A stretch of DNA of 21,869 bases from NCBI GenBank assembly GCA_047975005.1, contig JBKECW010000017.1:1-21869 (forward strand), given 5' to 3'. This document shows positions 1 through 7,852 of the stretch, piece after piece. How positions within the stretch are numbered: position 1 is the first letter of the stretch; each line of letters opens with the position of its first letter. Below the pieces are notes generated by a model that saw nothing but the letters and a program-made list of their open reading frames with translations, ran no database searches and was not told the origin of the DNA. Made by a program: the position numbers and the translations under genes. Origin of the DNA: JBKEAJ01 sp047975005. Its GTDB lineage: Bacteria; Bacteroidota; Bacteroidia; Bacteroidales; Prolixibacteraceae.

Positions 1-549
1 ATGGCTTTTTATGACGCTTATTTCACGACTCCTGTTTTAATTACTAGTATAATCGGCTCAATAATCTGTTATACATTGTATTACAGCTATCTCTTCATTG
101 CTAGAAAAGCAGACAGGGATGAGGTATATTCAATGGGAGATATGTTTACAATCCTAAAATCTGATAAACGTTGGGGATTTATAGGTCTTTTCATTATCAT
201 AATGGCTTTTGTATCAATTGGTTTCGCCTGTTTCTTCTTGCCCGGTATATATTTGGCTGTTGCAACAAGCCTTGCCGTCCCAATCTATTTATTCAATGAT
301 AATATATCGCCTATGGATGCTATCAAAGCAAGTATTTCAACAGTAAACAAAAACTTCTTCTCCATACTTTGGGCTCAAATCCTCTTAGGCTTAATTTCTA
401 TGGCAGGAATTATAATTTGTTGTATTGGTATATTTGCAACATGCAATATCTTATATGCCGGACAATATTTTATTTACAAAGAAATATTTAATGCAAGCTC
501 AACAACAAACTCAGACATTGAAAGCATAGGACAAATAGAAAATTATTAA
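1..549 (+). CDS. Multi-pass membrane protein of unknown function, possibly 5'-truncated
   Basis: An open frame of 182 codons begins at the first base of the window, so the true start may lie upstream. I see four hydrophobic stretches, at about residues 11-33, 58-80, 82-98 and 120-155. The polar tail, rich in Ser, Thr, Asn and Glu, is probably soluble. The pattern DAIKASISTVNKNFF, then a long helix ending near NILYAGQYFIYKE, resembles the repeated membrane domains often annotated as GDPD-membrane-domain-like or DUF975-like. That resemblance is by eye only and gives no function. It ends 20 bases before uxaC on the same strand, so the two may be co-transcribed. No enzymatic motif is visible. Confidence 0.7.
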   Translation: MAFYDAYFTTPVLITSIIGSIICYTLYYSYLFIARKADRDEVYSMGDMFTILKSDKRWGFIGLFIIIMAFVSIGFACFFLPGIYLAVATSLAVPIYLFNDNISPMDAIKASISTVNKNFFSILWAQILLGLISMAGIIICCIGIFATCNILYAGQYFIYKEIFNASSTTNSDIESIGQIENY

Positions 550-569
550 CAAAAAAAGAAAATCAGAAA

Positions 570-1967
570 ATGAGCTTCCTAGACCACAACTTTATGCTAC
601 AAAGTGATGCAGCACGCAGACTATATCACGATTACGCTGCGCAAATGCCAATCATTGACTATCATAATCACCTAAATCCCAAACTTATTGCCGAAGACCA
701 CAAATTCTCATCAATATCTGAGGCATGGCTAAAAGGCGACCACTATAAATGGCGGGCAATGCGTGCCAATGGCATAAATGAGAAACTGATAACAGGCAAC
801 ACCGATGAATACAAAAAATTTCTTGCTTGGGCAGAAACAGTCCCATATACAATGAGAAATCCCTTGTATCACTGGACTCACATGGAACTACAACGATATT
901 TTGGCATCAGCACCCTGCTAAATCCCAAATCGGCAGGAGACATATACACACGCTGCAAAAGCATGCTCGAAGAAGATAGCTTCTCTTGCACAAATCTGCT
1001 CAAAAAGATGAACGTAGAGATTCTATGCACTACTGACGACCCCAGCGACTCATTGGAATATCACAAAAAGATAGCCGAGACCAACATCGGAATAAAAGTA
1101 TTGCCGACATTCCGTCCCGACAATGCAATGAAGGTTGAAGACCCCTCTGCATTCTGCAGCTATCTAGAACAACTGGGACAAGTGTGTGACCTAAACATCA
1201 ACAACTTTGACTCCCTCCTCGAAGCCCTGCAACAACGCCACACCTTTTTTCATGAACATGGATGCAGAATATCAGATCATGGGCTTTCAGAATTCGTGTA
1301 CGCCGACTATTCCTTTGCAGAGATTAACCTGATTATGAAAAAAGCGGCGAACGGCAAAACCATAAATAAAGAAGAGGAAATAAAGTTCAAAACTGCAATA
1401 CTGCACGAACTGGCAAAAATGGATTATGCCACTGGCTGGACACAACAATACCACTACGGAGCATTGCGGAATAATAATTCGGATATGTACCGACACATCG
1501 GAGCCGACACTGGATACGATGCCGTAAATGACTCTAACACAGCCGTCGCACTATCAAAATTCCTAGATAGCCTTGCCAGCACCAATCAGCTAGCAAAAAC
1601 TATCATTTACAATCTCAATGGCAATGACAATGATATGCTAGCAGCAATGCTAGGCTGTTTCCAAGACGAAACAATACCCGGAAAAATGCAACTCGGATCC
1701 GGATGGTGGTTTTTAGACCAAAAGAAAGGAATGTGCGATCAAATAAACACATTGTCTGTATATGGATTGCTGAGCCGATTTGTCGGAATGCTTACCGACT
1801 CAAGGAGCTTCCTTTCATTTCCACGCCACGAATATTTCAGACGAATACTCTGCAACCTTGTTGGCGAAGACATTAAGAATGGTGAACTACCCGAAGATTA
1901 TGACCACATTGGCAAAATGATACAAGATATTTCGTACAATAATGCCAAGAACTATTTCGGATTTTAA
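570..1967 (+). CDS. uxaC: Glucuronate/galacturonate isomerase (uronate isomerase)
   Basis: UxaC interconverts D-glucuronate with D-fructuronate and D-galacturonate with D-tagaturonate, the first cytosolic step of hexuronate breakdown. The 465-residue length is normal for this amidohydrolase-superfamily enzyme. Visible family marks are the HxH metal motif in DYHNHLNP (His32, His34), YHWTHMELQRYFGI (residues 100-113), CTTDDP (153-158), FRPD (181-184), and the C-terminal block GMLTDSRSFLSFPRHEYFRR, which is highly typical. The ATG at 570 gives the usual N-terminus. No other hexuronate genes (uxaB, uxuA, uxuB, kdgK) or regulators are present, so the rest of the pathway must be encoded elsewhere. 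It probably shares a transcript with the membrane protein upstream; ffh downstream has its own promoter-like box. Confidence 0.96.
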   Translation: MSFLDHNFMLQSDAARRLYHDYAAQMPIIDYHNHLNPKLIAEDHKFSSISEAWLKGDHYKWRAMRANGINEKLITGNTDEYKKFLAWAETVPYTMRNPLYHWTHMELQRYFGISTLLNPKSAGDIYTRCKSMLEEDSFSCTNLLKKMNVEILCTTDDPSDSLEYHKKIAETNIGIKVLPTFRPDNAMKVEDPSAFCSYLEQLGQVCDLNINNFDSLLEALQQRHTFFHEHGCRISDHGLSEFVYADYSFAEINLIMKKAANGKTINKEEEIKFKTAILHELAKMDYATGWTQQYHYGALRNNNSDMYRHIGADTGYDAVNDSNTAVALSKFLDSLASTNQLAKTIIYNLNGNDNDMLAAMLGCFQDETIPGKMQLGSGWWFLDQKKGMCDQINTLSVYGLLSRFVGMLTDSRSFLSFPRHEYFRRILCNLVGEDIKNGELPEDYDHIGKMIQDISYNNAKNYFGF

Positions 1968-1989
1968 TGGTAGTCTCAGTATAGTTTGT

Positions 1990-1997
1990 TATTTTTG
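1990..1997 (+). promoter_or_regulatory. Candidate -7 promoter box for ffh
   Basis: TATTTTTG matches the Bacteroidetes -7 consensus TAnnTTTG exactly. It sits in the 55-base gap between uxaC and ffh, 25 bases before the ffh ATG. No clear TTTG -33 box lies about 20 bases upstream, where the uxaC stop codon falls, so this is a half match. A start site near 2003-2006 would leave a short leader. Confidence 0.4.
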
Positions 1998-2022
1998 TAG
2001 AAATTAATATTATTGGATACAT

Positions 2023-3360
2023 ATGTTTGAGAATTTGTCAGATAAGCTGGAACGTTCGTTTAAGCTATTAAAAGGTGAAGGAAAAATCACCGAGATAAAC
2101 GTTGCCGAAACACTAAAGGATGTAAGACGCGCATTACTAGACGCCGATGTTAACTACCAGGTAGCCAAGACCTTTACAGACAAAGTCAAAACTAAAGCTC
2201 TAGGGCAAAACGTATTGACAGCCGTGAAACCCGGACAAATGATGGTAAAGATCGTCAAAGACGAACTTACCGAACTGATGGGATCCGAAGCGGTAGATAT
2301 AAATATTAGCAAGAGTCCTTCGATTATTCTTATGTCAGGACTGCAAGGTTCGGGAAAAACAACATTCTCAGGAAAACTTGCAAATTTTCTAAAAACAAAG
2401 AAGTCTAAGAAACCGCTCCTCGTAGCTTGTGATATATACCGCCCTGCTGCAATAGATCAGCTAGAAGTGCTGGGCGAACAACTGGGAGTACCTGTCTACT
2501 CCGAAAAGGGCAACAACAATGCCGTGGAAATAGCTAAAAATGCCCTTAACCATGCCAAACAAAACGGCAACGACACGGTGATTGTCGATACTGCAGGGCG
2601 TTTAGCAATTGACGAAGAGATGATGCTTGAAATCTCAAATGTAAAGAAAGCACTGAATCCGCAAGAGACCCTCTTCGTAGTAGACTCAATGACCGGTCAG
2701 GATGCCGTCAACACTGCAAAAGAATTCAACGAGCGCATCAACTTTGATGGCGTTGTTCTTACAAAACTAGATGGTGATACTCGCGGTGGTGCAGCTCTTT
2801 CGATAAGAACGGTTGTTGACAAGCCTATTAAGTTTGTTGGTACCGGCGAAAAGATGGACGCTCTCGAAATCTTCTACCCCGAAAGGATGGCAGAAAGAAT
2901 CTTGGGAATGGGCGACATTGTCTCTCTTGTAGAGCGCGCTCAGGAGCAGTTTAACGAGGAAGAGGCCAAAAGAATACAGAAAAAACTTGCTAAGAATCAA
3001 TTCGATTTCAATGATTTCTTATCCCAAATTCAACAAATCAAGAAAATGGGAAATATCAAAGATCTGGCAAGCATGATTCCCGGCATGGGCAAAGCCCTGC
3101 GTGATGTCGATATTGACAACGATGCATTCAACGGTATCGAAGCTATTATTCACTCGATGACACCATCCGAAAGAGCAAATCCGGAGTTGTTGAACGGTTC
3201 TCGTCGCAAGCGTATCTCCTTGGGTTCTGGCGTATCTGTCACCGAAGTCAACCGTATTATCAAACAGTTTGATGATACCCGAAAAATGATGCGTGCCGCC
3301 AGCCAAGGCAAAAATATGATGGCTTCAATGAAAGGTATGCGTAAGAAAAAAAGAAGATAA
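2023..3360 (+). CDS. ffh: Signal recognition particle protein (SRP54 homologue)
   Basis: Ffh binds SRP RNA and nascent signal or membrane-anchor sequences and delivers ribosomes to FtsY at the inner membrane. Domains in order are the N helical bundle (about 1-90), the G domain with P-loop GLQGSGKT (106-113), DTAGR (189-193) and TKLD (247-250), and the methionine-rich M domain (about 325-445). The M domain contains the RNA-binding segment SRRKRISLGSG (393-403) and a Met/Lys-rich tail. The 445-residue length is standard. The ATG at 2023 gives the usual start MFENLSDKLERSF. folD follows after 16 bases and is probably on the same transcript. No SRP RNA gene is visible in the window. Confidence 0.98.
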   Translation: MFENLSDKLERSFKLLKGEGKITEINVAETLKDVRRALLDADVNYQVAKTFTDKVKTKALGQNVLTAVKPGQMMVKIVKDELTELMGSEAVDINISKSPSIILMSGLQGSGKTTFSGKLANFLKTKKSKKPLLVACDIYRPAAIDQLEVLGEQLGVPVYSEKGNNNAVEIAKNALNHAKQNGNDTVIVDTAGRLAIDEEMMLEISNVKKALNPQETLFVVDSMTGQDAVNTAKEFNERINFDGVVLTKLDGDTRGGAALSIRTVVDKPIKFVGTGEKMDALEIFYPERMAERILGMGDIVSLVERAQEQFNEEEAKRIQKKLAKNQFDFNDFLSQIQQIKKMGNIKDLASMIPGMGKALRDVDIDNDAFNGIEAIIHSMTPSERANPELLNGSRRKRISLGSGVSVTEVNRIIKQFDDTRKMMRAASQGKNMMASMKGMRKKKRR

Positions 3361-3376
3361 TCCGAATTAAAATATC

Positions 3377-4252
3377 ATGAGTAACATAATAGACGGCAAG
3401 AAAATAGCATCAGAGGTAAAACTAGAGATAAAAAAATCTGTTGACGAGCTAATACGCAAAGGTAAAAAACGCCCTCATCTTGCAGCAGTGTTGGTTGGCA
3501 ACGATGGAGGTAGCCTGACTTATGTTTCTCACAAAGTAAAAGCCTGTGAAGAAGTCGGATTTGAGTCGACCCTGATACATAAAGACGAAACTATCACAGA
3601 AGACGAGCTATTGGACATTGTCGATAACTTAAACAAAGACAACAACATTGATGGCTTTATAGTTCAGTTGCCACTTCCAGAACATATCTCCGAACAAAAA
3701 ATCATAGATGCCATTAGTCCCGACAAGGATGTCGATGGTTTCCACCCGATTAATGTCGGCAGGATGGTAGCTGGATTACCAACTCTAGTGTCAGCAACAC
3801 CTCTTGGCATTATGACGCTACTGGCAAGATACAACGTCGACACAAAAGGGAAGAATTGCGTCGTACTCGGACGAAGCAATATCGTGGGACGACCAATCAG
3901 TATTCTGCTGTCGCAAAAAGGAGAATACGCTGATGGGACAGTAACTATCTGCCATTCCCGCACAAAAGATATAGACAACATTTGCAAGAACGCAGACATT
4001 ATCGTAGCAGCACTAGGAATACCGGGCTTCGTAAAAGAGCACATGGTCAAAGAAGACGCTGTTATTATAGATGTTGGAACAACTAGGGTTGACGCTCCCG
4101 ACACTAAAAGAGGTTGGAGACTGAGAGGCGATGTCGACTATAATAATGTAGCTCCTAAATGCAAACTTATCACTCCTGTACCCGGAGGAGTCGGACCAAT
4201 GACTATAGTCAGCCTCTTGCAAAACACATTGAGAGCATCAAGCAGAAGATGA
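3377..4252 (+). CDS. folD: Bifunctional methylenetetrahydrofolate dehydrogenase / methenyltetrahydrofolate cyclohydrolase
   Basis: FolD oxidises 5,10-methylene-THF with NAD(P)+ and hydrolyses the methenyl product to 10-formyl-THF, supplying one-carbon units for purines and formyl-Met-tRNA. The sequence shows the catalytic pair Tyr49 and Lys53 in GGSLTYVSHK, the substrate-binding QLPLP (97-101), DVDGFHP (118-124), a Rossmann nucleotide-binding segment VVLGRSNIVGRP, and the C-terminal signature PVPGGVGPMT. The 291-residue length is typical. It lies 16 bases after ffh, an arrangement I recall as common in Bacteroidales. A short inverted repeat (4249-4254 with 4265-4270) overlaps the stop but has no T-run. 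Confidence 0.98.
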   Translation: MSNIIDGKKIASEVKLEIKKSVDELIRKGKKRPHLAAVLVGNDGGSLTYVSHKVKACEEVGFESTLIHKDETITEDELLDIVDNLNKDNNIDGFIVQLPLPEHISEQKIIDAISPDKDVDGFHPINVGRMVAGLPTLVSATPLGIMTLLARYNVDTKGKNCVVLGRSNIVGRPISILLSQKGEYADGTVTICHSRTKDIDNICKNADIIVAALGIPGFVKEHMVKEDAVIIDVGTTRVDAPDTKRGWRLRGDVDYNNVAPKCKLITPVPGGVGPMTIVSLLQNTLRASSRR

Positions 4253-4317
4253 TGGCAACACAAACATCATATTGAGATACAAACACCTAAAGACAAAATC
4301 GTTAATAGATAAAAGGA

Positions 4318-4800
4318 ATGAAATTAGAAAACTCAAAAAGAGTCCGACAAATAAAATCATCATATTACCTTAGTCTATTACTGGGCGTGGTCAGCATAGC
4401 CATATTATTTTGGAAAGGAGTAGACGATATTGCTTGGATTGTACTGGTATTAACAGTTATTTCATTCTTTGCATCTCAGCTCGTCTCCCTCAACTACATA
4501 GACTACAAGTCATCAGAAAAAAATATCATTATAAAGTACTATTCAGTGCTCGCAGTCTCAAAAGAATATCAGCAAATAGAATTTCCGACAACCTCACTCG
4601 CCGATGTAAAGAAAGAGAAATGCTGTGGAAAAATGATGGAAGAGCTAATACTAGCAGTAAGAACAACCAAAGGGATAGCTGAATATGAGCCGATATCACT
4701 ATTGGGGCTCAGCAAAAAGGAACAGCAAGAGATGATGATAGATTTAAACAATATCCTAGCAGAGTCTCCATCAAGATACATCAGAAAGCAAGAAGACTGA
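4318..4800 (+). CDS. Small membrane protein, two N-terminal helices and a possible PH-like cytosolic domain
   Basis: I do not recognise a named family. The 160-residue product has a basic N-terminus, two transmembrane helices (about 16-33 and 38-57), and a soluble C-terminal part of roughly 100 residues. The layout of two helices followed by beta-rich sequence (NIIIKYYSVLAVSKEYQQIEF, then LILAVRTTKG) recalls bacterial PH-domain (bPH) membrane proteins, but I cannot confirm this by eye. A Cys pair occurs at CCGKM. It starts 65 bases after folD, with no clear promoter between, so it may be the last gene of the ffh-folD unit. A promoter-like element for the next gene follows its stop. Confidence 0.75.
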   Translation: MKLENSKRVRQIKSSYYLSLLLGVVSIAILFWKGVDDIAWIVLVLTVISFFASQLVSLNYIDYKSSEKNIIIKYYSVLAVSKEYQQIEFPTTSLADVKKEKCCGKMMEELILAVRTTKGIAEYEPISLLGLSKKEQQEMMIDLNNILAESPSRYIRKQED

Positions 4801-4832
4801 AAGATAATAAAAGATGTGTTTTTATTTCTTCA

Positions 4833-4864
4833 TGTGTGCGATCGATAATTTTTTACTACTTTTG
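4833..4864 (+). promoter_or_regulatory. Candidate promoter for the nitroreductase gene
   Basis: TACTTTTG at 4857-4864 is an exact TAnnTTTG -7 box. Upstream, TGTG at 4833-4836 is a weak -33 box with 20 bases of spacing. The predicted start near 4870 leaves a leader of about 35 bases before the ATG at 4905. This is the only promoter-like sequence seen before the nitroreductase and META lipoprotein pair. Confidence 0.55.
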
Positions 4865-4904
4865 AGGTAGTTAGATAATAAGATTAAACCAAAATAGATG
4901 CATC

Positions 4905-5648
4905 ATGAACAAGACTATTGAAAATCAACTCACACGCCGCTCAATAAGGATGTTTAACGGACGCTCAGTCAAAAAAGAAGACCTAGAACTTATCATCAAA
5001 GCAGGTCAACATGCCCCAACATCTATCGGAGCACAGCAGATTTCGCTTGTAGTAGTGGACGACAAGAAGAAGATTGCCAAAATAGCTGAGTATGCAGGAG
5101 GTCAGCCACAGGTTGAGGGTGCCGACAAGTTTATAACTATCGTTATAGATTTCAATAGAACTAATGTTGCCTGCGAAGCTGCAGGCAAGGAACAAATAGT
5201 ACAAGGCACCGTCGAAGGGCTATTGGTAGGAGCTGTCGATGCTGGCATTATGCTTAATGCCCTGGAAACGGCGGCACACAGCTTGGGCTATGGCTGCACA
5301 GCAATCGGAGGCATCCGTTACAACCCCAAGAGAATGGTGGAATTGCTAGGGCTTCCTAAAAACACTTTCCCCCTTGTAGGACTCACCATCGGCTGCATTG
5401 ACGAAGATAATAAACCGGAAATTAAACCAAGGGTAGAGACCGACACCTTTGCATTTTATAATGAATACGACAGTCAGAAAGTTACAAAAGGTATTGTGGA
5501 ATACGACAAAGAGCTTCGCAAATGGTGGGATGCTCAAGGCATGGAAGACATGAAAGGATATATCGATACAGTATCAGGCACTTATAGCCAAAAGTATTAT
5601 CCACACGTCAAAAGTGTATTGGAAGAGCAGGGATTTGGTTTTGAATAA
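4905..5648 (+). CDS. NfsA-like FMN-dependent NADPH nitroreductase
   Basis: This is probably a flavin oxidoreductase that reduces nitro compounds, quinones or flavins with NADPH in the cytosol; the physiological substrate is unknown. The 247-residue product has the nitroreductase fold marks RRSIRMF (11-17, FMN phosphate contact), AGQHAPTSIGAQ (33-44), the central block GYGCTAIGGIRYN (128-140), and FPLVGLTIG (155-163) followed by KPRVE. The long C-terminal tail with SGTYSQKYYPHV is typical of the NfsA/Frp group rather than the shorter NfsB group. A good -7 promoter box lies 41 bases upstream. The META lipoprotein gene starts 10 bases after its stop, so they are probably co-transcribed. Confidence 0.92.
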   Translation: MNKTIENQLTRRSIRMFNGRSVKKEDLELIIKAGQHAPTSIGAQQISLVVVDDKKKIAKIAEYAGGQPQVEGADKFITIVIDFNRTNVACEAAGKEQIVQGTVEGLLVGAVDAGIMLNALETAAHSLGYGCTAIGGIRYNPKRMVELLGLPKNTFPLVGLTIGCIDEDNKPEIKPRVETDTFAFYNEYDSQKVTKGIVEYDKELRKWWDAQGMEDMKGYIDTVSGTYSQKYYPHVKSVLEEQGFGFE

Positions 5649-5658
5649 CTATAAACAG

Positions 5659-6108
5659 ATGAAATACATATTATTGATTATTCCGGTATTAATAGTGGGT
5701 TTCTCCTCATGCCGTACTACTGCCGAGCAAGGCAGTGCCGACCAACTTCTCAACGAAGATTATAGGTTACATAATATCTGGGCATTGACTTTTATGGATG
5801 GCAGGGAGGTGTCGCGCGAGGACTTTCCTTTTGCTATACCTTCGATGGAGTTCAACCTCTCCAAAAAACGCTTTATGGGCAACAATGGTTGCAACGAGTT
5901 TATGGGCGATTTTTCTACAAATAAAGAAAAAGCTACGATTGATTTTTACGAGGTCTCTTACGACAGAAATATATGCAAAAACGATGATAACAGCAACATA
6001 TTCATGGGCTTGATTACTCAGAGGCAATATACCTATGAGTTTGGAGAGAATGAGCTTATTATCAGAGACAGCAACAAGATAGTGCTGAAATTCAGGAATG
6101 TAGACTAG
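5659..6108 (+). CDS. META/HslJ-domain lipoprotein
   Basis: This is a predicted lipoprotein of 149 residues. I chose the ATG at 5659 because it gives a clean lipoprotein signal, MKYILLIIPVLIVGFSSC, with the lipid-accepting Cys18; the upstream in-frame ATG at 5614 would overlap the nitroreductase gene and bury the signal. The mature part has the META-domain pattern: a Trp near the start (NIWALTFMDG) and RFMGNNGCNEFMGDF (71-85). META/HslJ proteins are envelope proteins linked to heat or novobiocin tolerance in Escherichia coli and otherwise poorly understood. The stop lies 6 bases from the stop of the convergent DUF5522 gene. Confidence 0.88.
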   Translation: MKYILLIIPVLIVGFSSCRTTAEQGSADQLLNEDYRLHNIWALTFMDGREVSREDFPFAIPSMEFNLSKKRFMGNNGCNEFMGDFSTNKEKATIDFYEVSYDRNICKNDDNSNIFMGLITQRQYTYEFGENELIIRDSNKIVLKFRNVD

Positions 6109-6114
6109 AGACTT

Positions 6115-6309
6115 CTACTCCTTCAACTCTGTCGAACCCTTAGTATTTTCGGGGAAATATGGGCAGTGCCTGCACGCATTGCCACAGCAGTAGCCTCTTT
6201 CGGTAAGGAACTTCTCTGTCAGTACTCTATATCCTTTTTCCTCGTAGTAGTCCACACCTTCCGTCATTTGGGGGTTTAGAGGCTTATCGTATTCTGAAAA
6301 CAATGACAT
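6115..6309 (-). CDS. Small cysteine-rich DUF5522-type protein
   Basis: A 64-residue protein with a C-terminal CCGNACRHCPY motif (Cys41, Cys42, Cys46, His48, Cys49), the hallmark of the DUF5522 family as I recall it. The clustered Cys and His suggest a small metal or iron-sulphur site, but no function is established. The upstream part GVDYYEEKGYRVLTEKFLTERGYCC is also family-like, which argues that the frame is real. It starts 8 bases after the stop of the RNA methyltransferase gene, so the two are almost certainly one transcript. That hints at a role around RNA modification, which is inference only. Confidence 0.85.
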   Translation of the reverse strand: MSLFSEYDKPLNPQMTEGVDYYEEKGYRVLTEKFLTERGYCCGNACRHCPYFPENTKGSTELKE

Positions 6310-6317
6310 ATCTAGCT

Positions 6318-6845
6318 TTATTTCAATCTAGAAAACAGCTCCCAAATTACAATCCCTGCACAGACAGAAATATTCAGCGAATGCTTTGTTCCAAACTGCG
6401 GCACTTCAATGGCAATATCGCAAAGGCTGACAATCTCTTGGCTGACCCCTCTCACCTCGTGCCCAAAAACAACAGCAATCTTCTCACCTTTTGCAAGTTC
6501 AATCTTGTTAAGGCTGACACTCGTCTCTACCTGCTCTATTGCAGCAATAGTGTACCCCTTGGCTTTCAATTCATCTACAGCATCTCGGGTATCTTTAAAA
6601 TATCGCCAATCGACACTGTTTTCAGCTCCCAATGCCGACTTACGGATATCGTTGTTGGGAGGTATTGCACATATCCCACAGAGCAAAATCTCTTCCACCA
6701 AAAAAGCATCTGAAGTTCTGAAAACAGAACCTATATTTTGACTACTCCTGACATTGTCAAGCACTACTACTAGCGGTGTTTTATCGAGTTTCTTAAACTC
6801 CTCGACACTGTGCCTATTCAATTGCCCATTGGTAAGTTTTTTCAT
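6318..6845 (-). CDS. SpoU/TrmH-family RNA 2'-O-methyltransferase
   Basis: SPOUT-fold enzymes of this family use S-adenosylmethionine to methylate a ribose 2'-OH in tRNA or rRNA. All three motifs are present in the 175-residue product: motif 1 LDNVRSSQNIGSVFRT (29-44) with the catalytic-type Arg43, motif 2 VVFGHEVRGV (125-134), and motif 3 VPQFGTKHSLNISVCAG (148-164), which forms the knotted cofactor site. The short length fits the single-domain TrmH/TrmL type with no N-terminal substrate-binding domain. The target nucleotide cannot be told from sequence. It leads a two-gene unit with the DUF5522 gene. The 180-base gap to the next gene holds a GC-rich hairpin. Confidence 0.93.
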   Translation of the reverse strand: MKKLTNGQLNRHSVEEFKKLDKTPLVVVLDNVRSSQNIGSVFRTSDAFLVEEILLCGICAIPPNNDIRKSALGAENSVDWRYFKDTRDAVDELKAKGYTIAAIEQVETSVSLNKIELAKGEKIAVVFGHEVRGVSQEIVSLCDIAIEVPQFGTKHSLNISVCAGIVIWELFSRLK

Positions 6846-6968
6846 ACTCTACTGAGTTATTTTGTTCTACAGTTTTGATAAGAACTATCAGATATAGATA
6901 AATAAAAGACACTGAGAAATAGGATATTTACAATACGAGTATCCACATGCGATATGAAACAGCTAGTC

Positions 6969-6992
6969 GCCGCTACTCCCTCCGGCAGTGGC
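6969..6992. repeat. GC-rich imperfect hairpin in the SIMPL-trmH gap
   Basis: GCCGCTAC (6969-6976) can pair with GCAGTGGC (6985-6992) across an 8-base loop, with one mismatch and one G-U pair. It is a GC-rich islet in an otherwise AT-rich gap (6846-7025). Read on the + strand it is followed by ATTTTT at 6998-7003. On the - strand, where it would end SIMPL transcription, no T-run follows. It may be a weak terminator or the remnant of a dispersed repeat. Nothing else is evident in the gap. Confidence 0.4.
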
Positions 6993-7025
6993 AGTGCATT
7001 TTTACCATACAGATATTGATTGAAG

Positions 7026-7691
7026 CTATTTGCTTTTTTCAATATCATATACTACAAACACCTTGCTCTCCAAGGTTGTTTCCTTTCCATCCGGCAAGGT
7101 TGTCTCTTCCGAAAGACCATAAGAACTCTCACATGTATATAACATGTTACTTTCGTAAGACTCATCAAAAGGAGCAACATCAGAAATTGTATTTACTCCG
7201 ACTAGTCTAACTTTTGCTAAACTTGCATACTGCTCTGCTTTTTCTTGTGCATCTGTAAATGCCTGTTCACGAACTTTTCTCAGGTTCTCCTTCTTGTTTT
7301 TAAGCTTGTAACTAACTACACATCGTCTGGTATTTGTGAGTACGTCTGTTGCTTGACTCACTAAAGTCTTCGCCATTAATTCATTTTCGGGAGTAACATC
7401 CATTCCAATTTCAATATCCTGCTCTACGCTATAGCCGACAAAAACACGTAATTGCTTTTTCCATTCATATGCAAGGTCAAAGTCTAAATTGACAACTTTT
7501 ACTGACTCTTTCTTTATTCCAACTGATTCCACCAAGCGGAAAAGACTTGCCATGTCACGGTTTATTTGTTCGAGCGACTGGTTCATTGTATCAGAGATAT
7601 TCTCCAAGGAAATACCTATTGTAAAATAATCAGGCTTCACGGAAGTTATCGATGATCCGGTAACAGATATAGTGTATTCTTGCTTCTTCAT
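7026..7691 (-). CDS. SIMPL-domain (DUF541) protein
   Basis: The 221-residue protein matches the SIMPL/DUF541 family: an N-terminal YTISVTGSSITSVKPDYFTIGISLE strand region, then repeated alpha-beta segments with GYSVEQDIEI and a helix REQAFTDAQEKAEQYASLAKV followed by GVNTISD, which is typical of the family. Most members are exported, but this one has no signal peptide or membrane helix, so it may be cytosolic. The family is linked to oxidative stress defence and, in mammals, to IRAK1 signalling; the biochemical role is unknown. It lies 161 bases beyond the V-ATPase operon, separated by a strong hairpin, so it is probably transcribed independently. I found no convincing promoter box. Confidence 0.88.
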   Translation of the reverse strand: MKKQEYTISVTGSSITSVKPDYFTIGISLENISDTMNQSLEQINRDMASLFRLVESVGIKKESVKVVNLDFDLAYEWKKQLRVFVGYSVEQDIEIGMDVTPENELMAKTLVSQATDVLTNTRRCVVSYKLKNKKENLRKVREQAFTDAQEKAEQYASLAKVRLVGVNTISDVAPFDESYESNMLYTCESSYGLSEETTLPDGKETTLESKVFVVYDIEKSK

Positions 7692-7801
7692 AGGATTTAT
7701 AATATTTGATTAATTTATCTCTGTCTCGTTCTCCTTGTAAAAGCATAAAAAGCAGTGCACGGTCTTAGGCATTAAATATTACGAATTGCTTTCATTTAAA
7801 G

Positions 7802-7832
7802 AAACTCCATTCCTACATGAGAAATGGAGTTT
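7802..7832 (-). terminator. Hairpin terminator at the end of the V-ATPase operon
   Basis: AAACTCCATT (7802-7811) and AATGGAGTTT (7823-7832) form a perfect 10-bp stem with an 11-base loop. On the - strand it starts 20 bases after the K stop codon and is followed by CTTTAAATG, so the T-rich 3' side of the stem plus CTTT supplies the tail. On the + strand the stem is followed by AGTTTTCTTT, but no + strand gene ends here. Confidence 0.8.
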
Positions 7833-7852
7833 AGTTTTCTTTGTTATGCTTT

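Noticed and set aside
1287..1496. Antisense open frame inside uxaC, and similar frames opposite ffh, folD and dxs
   Set aside because: They lie wholly within strongly supported genes, have no family-like sequence and no promoter, and vary in composition as expected of shadow frames.
4249..4270. ATGATG/CATCAT hairpin over the folD stop
   Set aside because: The 6-bp AT-rich stem has no T-run and is likely due to chance.
6100..6118. Inverted repeat GTAGA/TCTAC at the convergent META lipoprotein and DUF5522 stops
   Set aside because: The stem is only five base pairs and has no T-run on either strand, so it is too weak to call a terminator.
6303..6713. 136-codon + strand frame opposite the RNA methyltransferase gene
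   Set aside because: The - strand frame has all three SPOUT motifs; the + strand product has no recognisable domain.
6857..7048. 63-codon - strand frame across the SIMPL-methyltransferase gap
   Set aside because: It overlaps the end of the SIMPL gene, has no clear start signal, and its middle is explained by the GC-rich hairpin. It may be a relic but cannot be supported as a gene.
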